Of a DNA stretch of 64,000 nt, positions 29,402 to 38,752 are shown piece by piece; within the stretch, counting starts at the first letter, position 1; the number at the start of each line of letters is the position of its first letter. The translations under genes and the position numbers were made by a program. The notes under the pieces are model-generated. The model was not told the origin of the DNA and did no database searches. It was given only the letters and a program-made list of their open reading frames with translations. The DNA is from Paraphotobacterium marinum (GTDB taxonomy: Bacteria; Pseudomonadota; Gammaproteobacteria; Enterobacterales; Vibrionaceae), in the NCBI RefSeq assembly GCF_002216855.1, contig NZ_CP022356.1, positions 558,001 through 622,000 on the forward strand, given 5' to 3'.

Positions 29402-30691
29402 TTATCTATTCTCTTTTTTTAAATTAAAGATTATGAAGCAACTAAGCAAATAAAAAATTATTACTATATATATTGGGCCTAACATATTAATATTTGTTAA
29501 GGGCGTCAACAAAACTGAATCAACCGCCATAGACAAGCCAACCAACGAACCAGTTCCTCCCATAATCATTCCTTGTTCATCATCATTTACTTTGTTTGAC
29601 AACCAAACTACTAAATTAACATTTAATAATAATCCAAATATTCCATATACAAATATTATTATAAATATAAGCGGCACAGACGGGAATAAACACAAGACCG
29701 CAAACAAAATCGGTATAACCAAACTACTTATTGATGTGATTTTTTTAAGTGAAATATTTTTTAAAAGCGGTAATATCTTTAATTGAGAGATAATTAAGCC
29801 AGCAGATTGTATAATAAAAACGATACCTATAATAGTCTGTGATACATGAAACTTCTCGGATAATATTAAAGGTAAGCTTTCCAATACAAGGCCGTCTCCC
29901 ATTCTTAGCAATAAAAAAGCTATGACTAATAAATAGATCCTTTTATCTATGAATAGTACCCTAAAACTAAAAAGAATATCAAAAAAATTTAATTTCTGTT
30001 TTTGTTTCTTTAATACTTGAAAGGTATCTTGATAAAGCATAAATATAGTGATGAAACTTAATAATGAAATAATCCCTGCAATCAAAAAAGGGGCAACAAC
30101 TTTCATAAGTACATCATTTCCAGATAGCTGACCAATCAAAGTAGACAAAGAAGGTCCAATAATTATACCTGTTAATATAGCTAATGTTGCATAACCAATA
30201 TATTTTGCTTTCAACTCTTTTGAATGAGCTATATCTGCAATTGCAGCTCTCACCAAACCATTGACGCCTCCCATGAAACCAAGTGTTAGGCGACTAAATA
30301 TAAATAAATTTATATTACCTAAATATATTGCATAAACAGATAAAAAATAACTTAAAGCAACCCCCATTATTGAAAAGTAAATAAGTTTTTTTCTTCCCCA
30401 AATATCGGATAATCGTCCTAATAATGTGCTTCCAATAAATATCCCTAAGGGCCAAAACCCCATAATTAAAGCATAATATATAGTTCGGGTATCTTGATTA
30501 ACAGAAGCGTCAAAAAAAATATGACTATTATTATTCAAAACTAAATCAGGCACTAACGGTAGCACTAACCCTACTCCCATTATATCAATTACTAATGTTA
30601 TCAAAAGAATGGAAAGGATAAAGTTTTGTGGTTTTTTTTCTTTAACACTAGATATATGAACTGGATTATTTGATTTTAAAAGTGATTTCAT
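29402..30691 (-). CDS. MFS multidrug/tetracycline-type exporter (copy 2)
   Basis: A 429-residue paralogue of the 27619 gene in the same orientation. It has the same motifs: GVGLVLPLVPDL, GRLSDIWGRKK and IGYATLAILTGIIIGPSL. It differs mainly in the C-terminal six helices (DGLVLESLPLILSEKF onward), so specificity may differ. A palindromic operator precedes the start. No regulator gene is adjacent. Confidence 0.87.
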   Translation of the reverse strand: MKSLLKSNNPVHISSVKEKKPQNFILSILLITLVIDIMGVGLVLPLVPDLVLNNNSHIFFDASVNQDTRTIYYALIMGFWPLGIFIGSTLLGRLSDIWGRKKLIYFSIMGVALSYFLSVYAIYLGNINLFIFSRLTLGFMGGVNGLVRAAIADIAHSKELKAKYIGYATLAILTGIIIGPSLSTLIGQLSGNDVLMKVVAPFLIAGIISLLSFITIFMLYQDTFQVLKKQKQKLNFFDILFSFRVLFIDKRIYLLVIAFLLLRMGDGLVLESLPLILSEKFHVSQTIIGIVFIIQSAGLIISQLKILPLLKNISLKKITSISSLVIPILFAVLCLFPSVPLIFIIIFVYGIFGLLLNVNLVVWLSNKVNDDEQGMIMGGTGSLVGLSMAVDSVLLTPLTNINMLGPIYIVIIFYLLSCFIIFNLKKENR

Positions 30692-30742
30692 ATTTATATT
30701 GGAACCCTTATTTACTAGAAGTATTCCTTACCATTTTAAAAG

Positions 30743-30757
30743 TTAACGTAACGTTAA
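30743..30757 (-). promoter_or_regulatory. Palindrome in promoter of MFS copy 2
   Basis: TTAACGT-A-ACGTTAA is a perfect inverted repeat. On the minus strand it lies just after a -35 element TTGACA, and TAAAAT follows 19 bases later, a spacing used by MerR-type activators. The version before copy 1 is degenerate. Confidence 0.45.
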
Positions 30758-30926
30758 TGTCAACAGAACTAATCAAAATTATTTTCTATATTCTATTATG
30801 AAGGTGTGAGTTAACACTTATATTTTTATATTAAAATCTATAATTTCATTAATAATTATTGTATAAATATCTCTGTAAACTTTATAATTTAAAAGAATCA
30901 AATAAAAATCAATATTAAGGATGATT

Positions 30927-31307
30927 ATGATTTTTGCTAATATTTACTTAAAAAAGAACCAGTATTGTAGTTTTGCCATTTTTCAAGATCGCGGTAATAT
31001 ATTTCTAGTCGATTGTTATGACGGCAACATACGTTTAAATTATTTAATTTATAATCGTATTGAATGCTTATTAGATAAATTAAAGACTCTAAAAGTATTA
31101 ACCTTTTCTTCTCTAAATAAACACTTCTTTTTTCAAGAACAAGATAATGCAAAATCTTGTTTTATCAATGATAAAAACTCAATTTCAATTAAAAATGCTC
31201 TTTCATCTAATAAAATTAATCAATTATTTACAGAATTTAAAAATGAGCATGGAATATATAACAAACATGAATTAAAACAAATAGAAGAACAATTAGTTTA
31301 TTTTTAA
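30927..31307 (+). CDS. Unrecognised 126-residue protein
   Basis: No family is recognised. The protein has a predicted beta-rich first half (YCSFAIFQDRGNIFLVDCYD) and a helical Lys/Glu/Asn-rich end, with no signal peptide or membrane helix. I start at the second ATG, which has AAGG six bases upstream; the first ATG overlaps that site. It stands alone, divergent from MFS copy 2. Composition is AT-rich like its neighbours. Confidence 0.45.
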   Translation: MIFANIYLKKNQYCSFAIFQDRGNIFLVDCYDGNIRLNYLIYNRIECLLDKLKTLKVLTFSSLNKHFFFQEQDNAKSCFINDKNSISIKNALSSNKINQLFTEFKNEHGIYNKHELKQIEEQLVYF

Positions 31308-31579
31308 ATAAAAAGAGTTAGATTTATTAACTACGTATTACTTTTTATAATTAGAAAGATCTAAAAATAATAAAAGCTTAATGCTTTGACATAATATTTA
31401 GTAGATTTTAAATATACATGTTTTTTTATGGAATGATTTAAAGAATCATTTTAAAAATCAGTTCAGAAAAACCTTTTATAGAGAGAACTAAAATCTGTGG
31501 AAGACTTTTTTACTAAAATCTACTTACCTTTTGAAAGTAAACCAAAAAAATTCAATTATAAATAATCTTTTGCAACCTT

Positions 31580-32017
31580 TTAACTTGAAATAATTTCAAA
31601 AATATCAGACATAGCATGACCTCGATATTGTAAATATCGTATAATTTTTGCTTTTTCTTTTTGCTCTTTAGGGAGTTTCTCACCAAATTTAGTAACTTTT
31701 GATTGTGAACAAATATCAAGCCAATCAATATCTAACTTTTGAATGGACTCTTCTACTAGAAATGGATCTAATTCTTTTTTCTTTAGCTCTTGCTTAATAC
31801 GTGTTAATCCATGTAATTTACTGAGATTTTTTTTGATTAAGCTATCAATCAATCGTTGATCATTTAAATAACGATGCTCCATTAAAAGTTGAATAACTGT
31901 ATCCACTTCTTCTTCAGGAAGAGCTTCATGGAGCAATTTCTTTTTAAGCTCACCTGATGAATAATCTCTTTTTGACAGTAAGCGGATAGAAAAATCATAG
32001 AGCTTTTTATTATTCAA
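31580..32017 (-). CDS. recX: Regulatory protein RecX
   Basis: A 145-residue all-helical RecX protein, which binds RecA filaments and modulates recombination and the SOS response. The typical opening is ALxLLSxRDYSxxEL (IRLLSKRDYSSGELKKKL). The segment YLNDQRLIDSLI is the second repeat and HGLTRIKQELKKKEL the third. Length is normal. recA is not adjacent, unlike in many gammaproteobacteria. The downstream gap contains only weak hairpins. Confidence 0.88.
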   Translation of the reverse strand: MNNKKLYDFSIRLLSKRDYSSGELKKKLLHEALPEEEVDTVIQLLMEHRYLNDQRLIDSLIKKNLSKLHGLTRIKQELKKKELDPFLVEESIQKLDIDWLDICSQSKVTKFGEKLPKEQKEKAKIIRYLQYRGHAMSDIFEIISS

Positions 32018-32111
32018 AACACATATCTCTTCAAAGTTTACTTAAAATAATTCTAACAAATTTTTTATAAGGATTGAATCTTAGCATATAACAAAAAATT
32101 ATAAGTACCTA

Positions 32112-32753
32112 TTAAACGAAATCTAATGTCATCACCATTCTAGATATTGTGTGATTGACGGGAGAGCGGTGGATAACCGCATTTTCATAATTTGAATCCC
32201 AGAGGGTTCCCTTTAATAAAGCAACATCATTATTATTGATTTGATTGATATAACTTTCATATTTTTTTGGAACTTGCCTGTCTTCAGATTCGTTTATTTG
32301 TTGTATCACATCAATATTATCGAAACGACTTGAGTTTGATAAGTATTCTGTACCCTCTCCATAATATGTCAAAATCAACCGACAAGGAACGCGATCTACA
32401 TGAAAGTTAGGACACATAGTCTTATGGATAACATTACATCTTAATCCGACATCTTTCAGCTCAAATAAATATCCAAACATCTCAATAATCAAAGATAAGT
32501 CTTTTATAAAATATTCTTTCCCACTAAAATCTGGGAATAGATTTTCTATACTGTCTTTTGCTTTATCAACAGAAATCACTCGTTTGACATCTCTAAAGTT
32601 AGAGCCTTGATGGATAAATTGCTCAATATAGCGTGTGATGTCATCAGAAGGTTTTCTTTTCCAAATAGCAAGATTACAATCTTTTTGATAAATATCGGTT
32701 AAGTTCATGACATCTTCACTTGATGATGTAAAAGAAGAATTATTTAACTGCAT
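32112..32753 (-). CDS. DUF1826-family protein
   Basis: A 213-residue protein. The family block MCPNFHVDRVPCRLILTYYGEGTEYL (around residues 112-137) with conserved Cys, His and Asp looks like a metal- or oxygen-type active site. The C-terminal HRSP..RMVMTLDF also matches. The function is not established; in other bacteria DUF1826 genes lie beside zinc-homeostasis GTPases. Here it is divergent from a His-rich secreted protein, which would fit a metal theme. No clear ribosome site precedes the ATG. Confidence 0.75.
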   Translation of the reverse strand: MQLNNSSFTSSSEDVMNLTDIYQKDCNLAIWKRKPSDDITRYIEQFIHQGSNFRDVKRVISVDKAKDSIENLFPDFSGKEYFIKDLSLIIEMFGYLFELKDVGLRCNVIHKTMCPNFHVDRVPCRLILTYYGEGTEYLSNSSRFDNIDVIQQINESEDRQVPKKYESYINQINNNDVALLKGTLWDSNYENAVIHRSPVNHTISRMVMTLDFV

Positions 32754-32885
32754 ACACTATCTTTTGAATTTTTGATATATTATATCATAACAAAATAAAA
32801 ATATACTAATGTAAATATTTGTAAATGTAATTGAACTACGTTTTTTATTTGTGGATAATAGATTCATAATTTAAAGGAGGACATT

Positions 32886-33148
32886 ATGAAAAAATTATTT
32901 TAGGACTAAGTATTGTTGCACTAACAGCATTACCCACATTAGCAAGCGCTCATGGTCATAATCATGGCCATAATAACCATAAAGAGTGGAATCATGGAAA
33001 AGTTAAGTGGCATGGCGGTCACATGAAGTGGGAAACTGAAAAAGTTGGTAAACACAAATGGGTTCATAAAGCTAAATTTTGCACTAGAGGAAATGGATGC
33101 TCAACATCAAGATACGTAACGCATCACAAACCATGGTTACGCAATTAA
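32886..33148 (+). pseudogene. His-rich secreted small protein (copy 1), one-base frameshift in signal peptide
   Basis: Preceded by a very strong ribosome site AAAGGAGG. The ATG frame stops after five codons, but adding one T to the T4 run at 32898-32901 gives an 87-residue protein. It has a signal peptide MKKLFLGLSIVALTALPTLA, then HGHNHGHNNHKEWNHGKVKW, and a C-terminal part with two Cys and SRYVTHH. It is paralogous to 36810 (shared GKVKW, two Cys, SRYV). The gene is complete apart from the missing base, so an assembly error is likely. It is probably a periplasmic metal (Ni, Zn, Cu or Co) binder or buffer. Confidence 0.7.
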
Positions 33149-33172
33149 AATTATCTTGTTGTTACAATCTTC

Positions 33173-33201
33173 AAAAAAAGACCTTTTTAAAGGTCTTTTT
33201 T
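33173..33201 (+). terminator. Intrinsic terminator after His-rich copy 1
   Basis: AAAGACCTTT and AAAGGTCTTT pair around TT, with T residues following. It isolates the His-rich gene from the arsenic operon. Confidence 0.75.
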
Positions 33202-33266
33202 AATAAATATACTCTACGCTCCATTCCCACCATAATTTAAGTAACAAAATAATTTAACTTTTGTGT

Positions 33267-33317
33267 TTGACATCCCTTAACATATACGTTAAAACATATA
33301 TATGGTTTTTCATATAT
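33267..33317 (+). promoter_or_regulatory. Promoter and candidate ArsR operator of the arsC-arsH gene
   Basis: TTGACA (33267-33272) and TAAAAC (33290-33295) are separated by 17 bases. Just after the -10 lies the inverted repeat ATATATG-GTTTTT-CATATAT (33298-33317), similar in style to ArsR/SmtB operators and placed to block transcription. Confidence 0.5.
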
Positions 33318-33331
33318 AAGGTAAATTTTTC

Positions 33332-34525
33332 ATGAAACTATTATTTGTATGCTCGCACAATCGATGTCGAAGTATTTTATCTGAAGCAATCGCTAATAAA
33401 TTAGGACAAGGAAAAATTTTAGCAAAAAGTTGTGGAAGCAACCCATCAGGAAAGGTACATCCAGATACGATTAATTTTTTAGAAAAAGCTGGATATAATT
33501 TTGAAAATTTAAAGAGTAAATCTTTTGATGATGTAAAAGATTTTACACCTGATTTAGTGATTACAGTTTGTGATCAAGCTAGTAAGGAGCCTTGTCCAAT
33601 TATTTATAATAACGCAATAAAAATTAACTGGTCCTTAGAAGATCCTTCTGCCCTAAACACATCTTCCTTAGAAAAAGAACAAGCTTTTGTTAACACCATT
33701 AGTATCATAGAAAAAAGAGTTAAATATATTTTGAAATGTATCTATGAAGGTCAAAGCCCAGAACAAATATCAAACAGTATTTTACAGCAAATTCCAAGTC
33801 AAATAATGCCAAGTTTAGATTACACAAAATTACCATCACCTTTAGATAACAAGCAATCTTTAATGTACCTTAATACTAATATAACTAAAACAGAAATAAA
33901 AAAACCTAAAATACTCCTATTGTATGGCTCCTTAAGAAAAGGCTCTTACAGTTATTTGGTTACTAAAGAAGCTCAGCTTATTTTAAACTACCTAGGTGCT
34001 GAAACAAAAATTTTTAATCCTCATAATTTACCTGTTTTTAATAAAGATGTTTCCAGTCATCCAGAAGCAGAGAAATTAAGAGAGCTTATGACGTGGTCAG
34101 ATGGTCAGGTATGGTGTAGCCCTGAACAACATGGAGGTATGACAAGTGTTTTTAAGAACCAAATTGACTGGGTTCCACTAAACATTGGTGGTGTTAGACC
34201 AACTCAAGGAAAAACGTTGGCACTCGTTCAAATTTCAGGTGGCTCTCAATCTTTTAATACATTAAATCAGATGCGGATTCTCGGTCGATGGATGAGAATG
34301 TTTACTATTCCAAACCAGTCTTCAATTGAGAAGGCCTTTCTAAAATTTGAGCAAAATAGAATGACTCGAACCCCCTTTTATAATAGATTAGTGGATGTTA
34401 TGGAGGAATTAATGAAATTTACAATTTTACTTTCACAACACAAAGAATTTTTAACTGATAGATACTCCGAGAGAGTCGAAAGTGTCGAATGTCTGAGTAA
34501 AAGAGTGAATCAAGAAAAAATATAA
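33332..34525 (+). CDS. arsC-arsH: Fused arsenate reductase (LMW-phosphatase type ArsC) and ArsH flavoprotein
   Basis: A 397-residue two-domain protein. Residues 1-135 form a thioredoxin-coupled ArsC: the P-loop C7-S-H-N-R-C-R13-S14, plus C80 and C88 in [11 protein letters not shown], the cysteines that relay the disulfide. After a linker of about 55 residues, residues 190-380 form ArsH, with [13 protein letters not shown] (FMN phosphate loop), [20 protein letters not shown] and the end RFxxFTxLL-like stretch. ArsC reduces arsenate to arsenite; ArsH oxidises trivalent methylarsenicals or reduces metals with NADPH. The fusion is in frame with no stop. RBS AAGG lies about ten bases upstream. Confidence 0.92.
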   Translation: MKLLFVCSHNRCRSILSEAIANKLGQGKILAKSCGSNPSGKVHPDTINFLEKAGYNFENLKSKSFDDVKDFTPDLVITVCDQASKEPCPIIYNNAIKINWSLEDPSALNTSSLEKEQAFVNTISIIEKRVKYILKCIYEGQSPEQISNSILQQIPSQIMPSLDYTKLPSPLDNKQSLMYLNTNITKTEIKKPKILLLYGSLRKGSYSYLVTKEAQLILNYLGAETKIFNPHNLPVFNKDVSSHPEAEKLRELMTWSDGQVWCSPEQHGGMTSVFKNQIDWVPLNIGGVRPTQGKTLALVQISGGSQSFNTLNQMRILGRWMRMFTIPNQSSIEKAFLKFEQNRMTRTPFYNRLVDVMEELMKFTILLSQHKEFLTDRYSERVESVECLSKRVNQEKI

Positions 34526-34633
34526 GTTGGATTGACATGGGGGTAAAAAACATAAAAAAACTTTAGAAAGTTTAAGTAAACAATATGAAAACACTCGAAC
34601 AATGACAATTCCTTGTCTTAAAATAGTCGGGGA

Positions 34634-34660
34634 AATATCAGATAAAAGTCTGATATTTTA
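34634..34660 (+). terminator. Hairpin after arsC-arsH
   Basis: ATATCAGA and TCTGATAT pair around a six-base loop and are followed by TTT. It may separate arsC-arsH from the downstream genes or attenuate read-through. Confidence 0.55.
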
Positions 34661-34701
34661 CGCATTTAAAATTAGAGACCTTATACCTAAAGGAACAACA
34701 T

Positions 34702-35235
34702 ATGCTAAAGTTTGAAAATATAGCTTTTAATAATATACGCTCAATATTAATACTTAGTATCTTTATTGGAATCATTGCAACTATAATTTTTGATCTTTAC
34801 TCTATCATACTTAATTTTACTTTTAATATTCACGATCCAATAAATATGAATTTACTGGGTCGCTGGATTGGTTATCTCATTAAAGGAGACATGATTTTCC
34901 ACAATATTCCTCAATTAATCCCTATAAAATATGAGTTAGCCTTAGGATGGATCTCTCACTACCTGACAGGTATATTGGTCTCTTTATTTTTTCTTATTGC
35001 ATTAAAATTTTCAAAAAAGTCTCATTCAAATTTAGCAATATTTAGTATTTCAATTTTATTTGGCTGGTTTTTAATGATTGTTCCTTTTACAGTGATGATG
35101 CCTGTTATGGGAGGAGGATATTTTGCATCTTCAACGCCAAATCCAGAATTTATTCGCTGGTTAGTCTTTTTTTCTCATTCTATATTCGGTTTGGGTTTAT
35201 TTGTTGGATATAAAATATGTAAGCGTTTGCAATAG
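34702..35235 (+). CDS. DUF2938-family membrane protein in the arsenic cluster
   Basis: A 177-residue protein with about five hydrophobic segments (near 12-34, 80-100, 110-128, 132-142 and 155-172). Family blocks are LLGRWIGYLIKGDMIFH, LGWISHYLTGILVSLFF and HSIFGLGLFVGY. It shares its layout with the protein at 17096. DUF2938 has no known function. Its position between arsC-arsH and trxB suggests linkage to arsenic or redox stress, but a terminator precedes it. It is too small to be an ArsB or Acr3 pump. Confidence 0.75.
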   Translation: MLKFENIAFNNIRSILILSIFIGIIATIIFDLYSIILNFTFNIHDPINMNLLGRWIGYLIKGDMIFHNIPQLIPIKYELALGWISHYLTGILVSLFFLIALKFSKKSHSNLAIFSISILFGWFLMIVPFTVMMPVMGGGYFASSTPNPEFIRWLVFFSHSIFGLGLFVGYKICKRLQ

Positions 35236-35388
35236 GATTGATAATATACATAATTAGTATCTGGTTAAAAATAATTTAAATTTAAATACCAAAAAACATA
35301 AATATAATAATGTGTAATAATTTTAAATATAAAGGATTTCAAAACATTTTTATGATACTTTATAGGTATTGAGAATTGAAATAGCTAA

Positions 35389-36351
<963 letters not shown>

Positions 36352-36384
36352 TGGTTTTCTTCAATAATTGAAGATAAATTTTTT

Positions 36385-36702
36385 ATGAATCCACGAATTT
36401 TTTTTAAATGTTTAGCTGATGACACAAGGTTAAAATCTCTTTTAATCATATCCAATCTTGGTGAGGTCTGTGTTTGTGATTTAACAAATGCTCTGCAAGT
36501 TGAACAACCCAAAATATCAAGACATTTAGCCGAATTACGAAAATGTAAACTGGTTACGGATAACCGAAAAGGTAAATGGGTATACTATAAGATCAATTCA
36601 GATTTACCAGAGTGGGCGCAAAATATCTTAACTCTTACCTTAAAGAATAATTCTGATTACATAAAAGATAACCTTAAACATATATCTAATTGCAATAACT
36701 AA
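36385..36702 (+). CDS. arsR: ArsR/SmtB-family metalloregulator
   Basis: A 105-residue winged-helix repressor. EVCVCDLTNALQVEQPKISRHLAELRKCKLV contains the classic ELCVCDL arsenite-binding pair (C29, C31) at the start of helix 3, followed by the DNA-recognition helix and the wing RKGKWVYYKI. Arsenite binding should release it from operators such as the candidate at 33298. It is 33 bases after trxB on the same strand, so the two are probably cotranscribed. ArsR genes more often lead the operon; here it is last. Confidence 0.92.
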   Translation: MNPRIFFKCLADDTRLKSLLIISNLGEVCVCDLTNALQVEQPKISRHLAELRKCKLVTDNRKGKWVYYKINSDLPEWAQNILTLTLKNNSDYIKDNLKHISNCNN

Positions 36703-36809
36703 ATAAACTGTAAATATTTGTCAAGATTGTAAAACATAGTAAAGCTTATTGCTCATATTTCTTTTTCTTACTAAAATTTCAAACATAATAAGAAATAGGA
36801 GTTATCCAA

Positions 36810-37112
36810 ATGAAAAAAATAATTATCAGTTTAACTATGCTTGCCTTTTTGTCTATTCCAACTTTAGCAAGCGCACACCCCGGTCATGGTCATGGTCATG
36901 GTCATGGTCATGGTCATTGGCATGGTAATGGACATGGCCATCATCACGGAAGAGTAATTAATAAGGGAAAAGTAAAATGGGGCAAACATGACTTCTATAA
37001 GTGGAAAACAAAAAGAAAAGGAAATCGAATAATATACAAAACAAGAAGTTGTTACGGTAAACACAATTGTTATAATTCAAGATATGTTGTAAAAAGACAT
37101 CATCACAGATAA
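36810..37112 (+). CDS. His-rich secreted small protein (copy 2), likely metal-binding
   Basis: A 100-residue protein. A signal peptide (about 1-22, cleavage after LASA) leads to HPGHGHGHGHGHGHWHGNGH and HHH. The basic C-terminal half has GKVKWGKHDFYKW, two Cys (SCYGKHNCYNSRYV) and a terminal HHHR. The repeated Gly-His dipeptides strongly suggest binding of Zn, Ni, Cu or Co in the periplasm. AGGAG precedes the ATG by eight bases. It is paralogous to the broken gene at 32886; the two bracket the arsenic cassette. A terminator follows. Confidence 0.8.
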   Translation: MKKIIISLTMLAFLSIPTLASAHPGHGHGHGHGHGHWHGNGHGHHHGRVINKGKVKWGKHDFYKWKTKRKGNRIIYKTRSCYGKHNCYNSRYVVKRHHHR

Positions 37113-37134
37113 GTATGTTTTTAAAGTAACACGT

Positions 37135-37164
37135 AAAAGATCTAAATTTTATAATAGATCTTTT
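37135..37164 (+). terminator. Intrinsic terminator after His-rich copy 2
   Basis: AAAAGATCTA pairs with TAGATCTTTT around a ten-base loop, 22 bases past the stop codon. Confidence 0.65.
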
Positions 37165-37215
37165 GCATTCTTAAAAAATTGCGATCTTTTTTTCACTACG
37201 TTCATATTTACAAAA

Positions 37216-37233
37216 CCCTAACCCTAACCCTAA
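37216..37233. repeat. Three tandem CCCTAA hexamers
   Basis: CCCTAACCCTAACCCTAA is identical to the vertebrate-type telomere repeat but only three units long. Possibly chance. Confidence 0.6.
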
Positions 37234-37477
37234 AATCACTATCAGTGTAACTCATTTTTTTTACATATATTCATACAATAATTTGATGAAATAAAACTTA
37301 ATATTCTAGGGCATGAAAGTATCATCTACTCTTCTTTATATCATTGCAAAACATGCCTATATATGTTTCTCAGTAAAACCCATACTTTTTGAAAATAGTT
37401 AATATTAGCACTTTTAAAATTACTTTAATCATAAAACTTTATTCAATCTACTCACTATCAATCTAAGGAGAAAAAAA

Positions 37478-38023
37478 TTGAATCATAAAATTATTTTTAC
37501 AGGTGGTCCAGGCTCTGGAAAAACCACAACAATAGCCTATTTAGAATCTTTGGGTTATAAAAGTGTTCCTGAATCTGGTCGCAAAATAATTCAACAGCAA
37601 ATGAAAATAAATAGTACCTCTTTGCCATGGAAAAACAAAAAGTCATTCCGTGACTTAATGGTATCGATGGATATAAACAATTATAAACTTTGTAATTATA
37701 AAGATATTACCTTTTTTGATAGAGGTATTATAGACTCTTACGGATACAGTCAGCTTGAGAGCATAAAAATATCCGAAACATTGCTGAAAAGCTGTGAGGA
37801 GTTATTATACAACAAAAATGTATTTATTTTTCCACCATGGAAGTCAATTTATTTAAATGATGATGAACGAAAACAAGACTTTGATGATGCTATAGCAACC
37901 TATAAAGAAATAGTAAGTGCATATAAAGAATTTAAATATAGATTAATAGAAGTACCAAGATTGTCAGTTAAAGACAGAGCTAAATTTATATTAAATACAC
38001 TAATTATTTCAAAAGACCAATAG
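37478..38023 (+). CDS. Small AAA_28-type P-loop ATPase/kinase-like protein
   Basis: A 181-residue single-domain P-loop protein. Walker A GGPGSGKTT (9-17) is preceded by strand IIFTG. The segment VPESGRKIIQQQ and FFDRGIIDSYGYSQ (DRG motif, as in nucleoside-kinase-like folds) fit the predicted-ATPase family AAA_28. The substrate is unknown; many relatives are thought to be small-molecule kinases. The start is TTG at 37478, supported by AAGGAG seven bases upstream with no alternative ATG nearby. It stands as a single gene. Confidence 0.8.
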   Translation: MNHKIIFTGGPGSGKTTTIAYLESLGYKSVPESGRKIIQQQMKINSTSLPWKNKKSFRDLMVSMDINNYKLCNYKDITFFDRGIIDSYGYSQLESIKISETLLKSCEELLYNKNVFIFPPWKSIYLNDDERKQDFDDAIATYKEIVSAYKEFKYRLIEVPRLSVKDRAKFILNTLIISKDQ

Positions 38024-38341
38024 CTTTTATTTTTATATAGATCTTTTTTTGTCTATATAAAGTTAATTAAATCATTCCACTCTCGACCTAATGATTTTTG
38101 ATTAATAGAAATTATGTATAAATTTTTTTTTATGAAAATTTCCATTTATATTAATTGGTACAATGTAATAGTTCAAGAAGAGTATAACAACTCTTTCCAC
38201 TTCTTAATAAACCAAAACTGCGATAAGTTAATGCACAGAAATGATTTTTCCGACATTAAAAACATACAACATTATTTTCTCGTATTATATTGCCTTTTGA
38301 AGTTATTAATTAATATTTTACGATATTTCAAATTTAGTTTG
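38024..38341. other. AT-rich spacer, no convincing gene
   Basis: An 87-codon open frame crosses this region but has no ribosome site, has an unusual composition and overlaps the opposing gene at 38342. I do not count it. Confidence 0.35.
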
Positions 38342-38623
38342 TTACAAGAAGCGGCACCAATTTTTTTTTTTGCTTAACTGATTATCCTGTTCCTCAAAAT
38401 TAAAATTATCTCGTATTTCATTTTTCATCACTTTAAGATATTCATAATTTTTGTTTGGGTAGTTTTTCAGGCACACATTAATTTCTGAATACAAATGCTC
38501 TGATAGTTCTTTGTTTTCAAGAATATTTTCTAATTTGGGAATTCTTTTATTGTTATCGACCCCATGACCAACTATCGCAAAGCTGATAAAATATAAACAA
38601 TAAAATACAATAGATAAACTCAT
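38342..38623 (-). CDS. Small putative secreted protein, unrecognised
   Basis: 93 residues. The N-terminal hydrophobic stretch (about 4-19, ending near VGHG) looks like a signal peptide; the rest is charged and Asn/Lys/Glu-rich. No family is recognised. A long A run near the 3' end could hide a length error, so the last ten residues are uncertain. It is divergent from the HD gene at 38753. Confidence 0.42.
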   Translation of the reverse strand: MSLSIVFYCLYFISFAIVGHGVDNNKRIPKLENILENKELSEHLYSEINVCLKNYPNKNYEYLKVMKNEIRDNFNFEEQDNQLSKKKNWCRFL

Positions 38624-38752
38624 GATTAAAACAAATAATAGATTTGATTGATATTAAAAATATAATATGTTTTTTGTCTTATTTCATTAATATAATTGAA
38701 TTTTTTTATTTTTTTTTTAAATTAAACTATACAAATAACATTAGTAACTATT

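Larger units (their letters stand above)
37113..37477. other. Intergenic stretch with terminator and telomere-like triplet repeat
   Basis: Holds the terminator at 37135-37164 and a (CCCTAA)3 tract at 37216-37233. No ORF is seen. The remainder should include the promoter of the downstream ATPase gene. Confidence 0.45.

Noticed and set aside
31432-31452. Small hairpin AATGATT/AATCATT in the spacer downstream of recX
   Set aside because: Seven AT-only pairs with little T tract; too weak to call a terminator.
36864-37064. Minus-strand ORF rich in Met-Thr repeats
   Set aside because: Mirror image of the Gly-His codon repeat of the His-rich gene.
38114-38377. 87-codon plus-strand ORF
   Set aside because: No ribosome site, unusual composition rich in Phe, Ile and Asn, and overlaps the opposing small secreted-protein gene.
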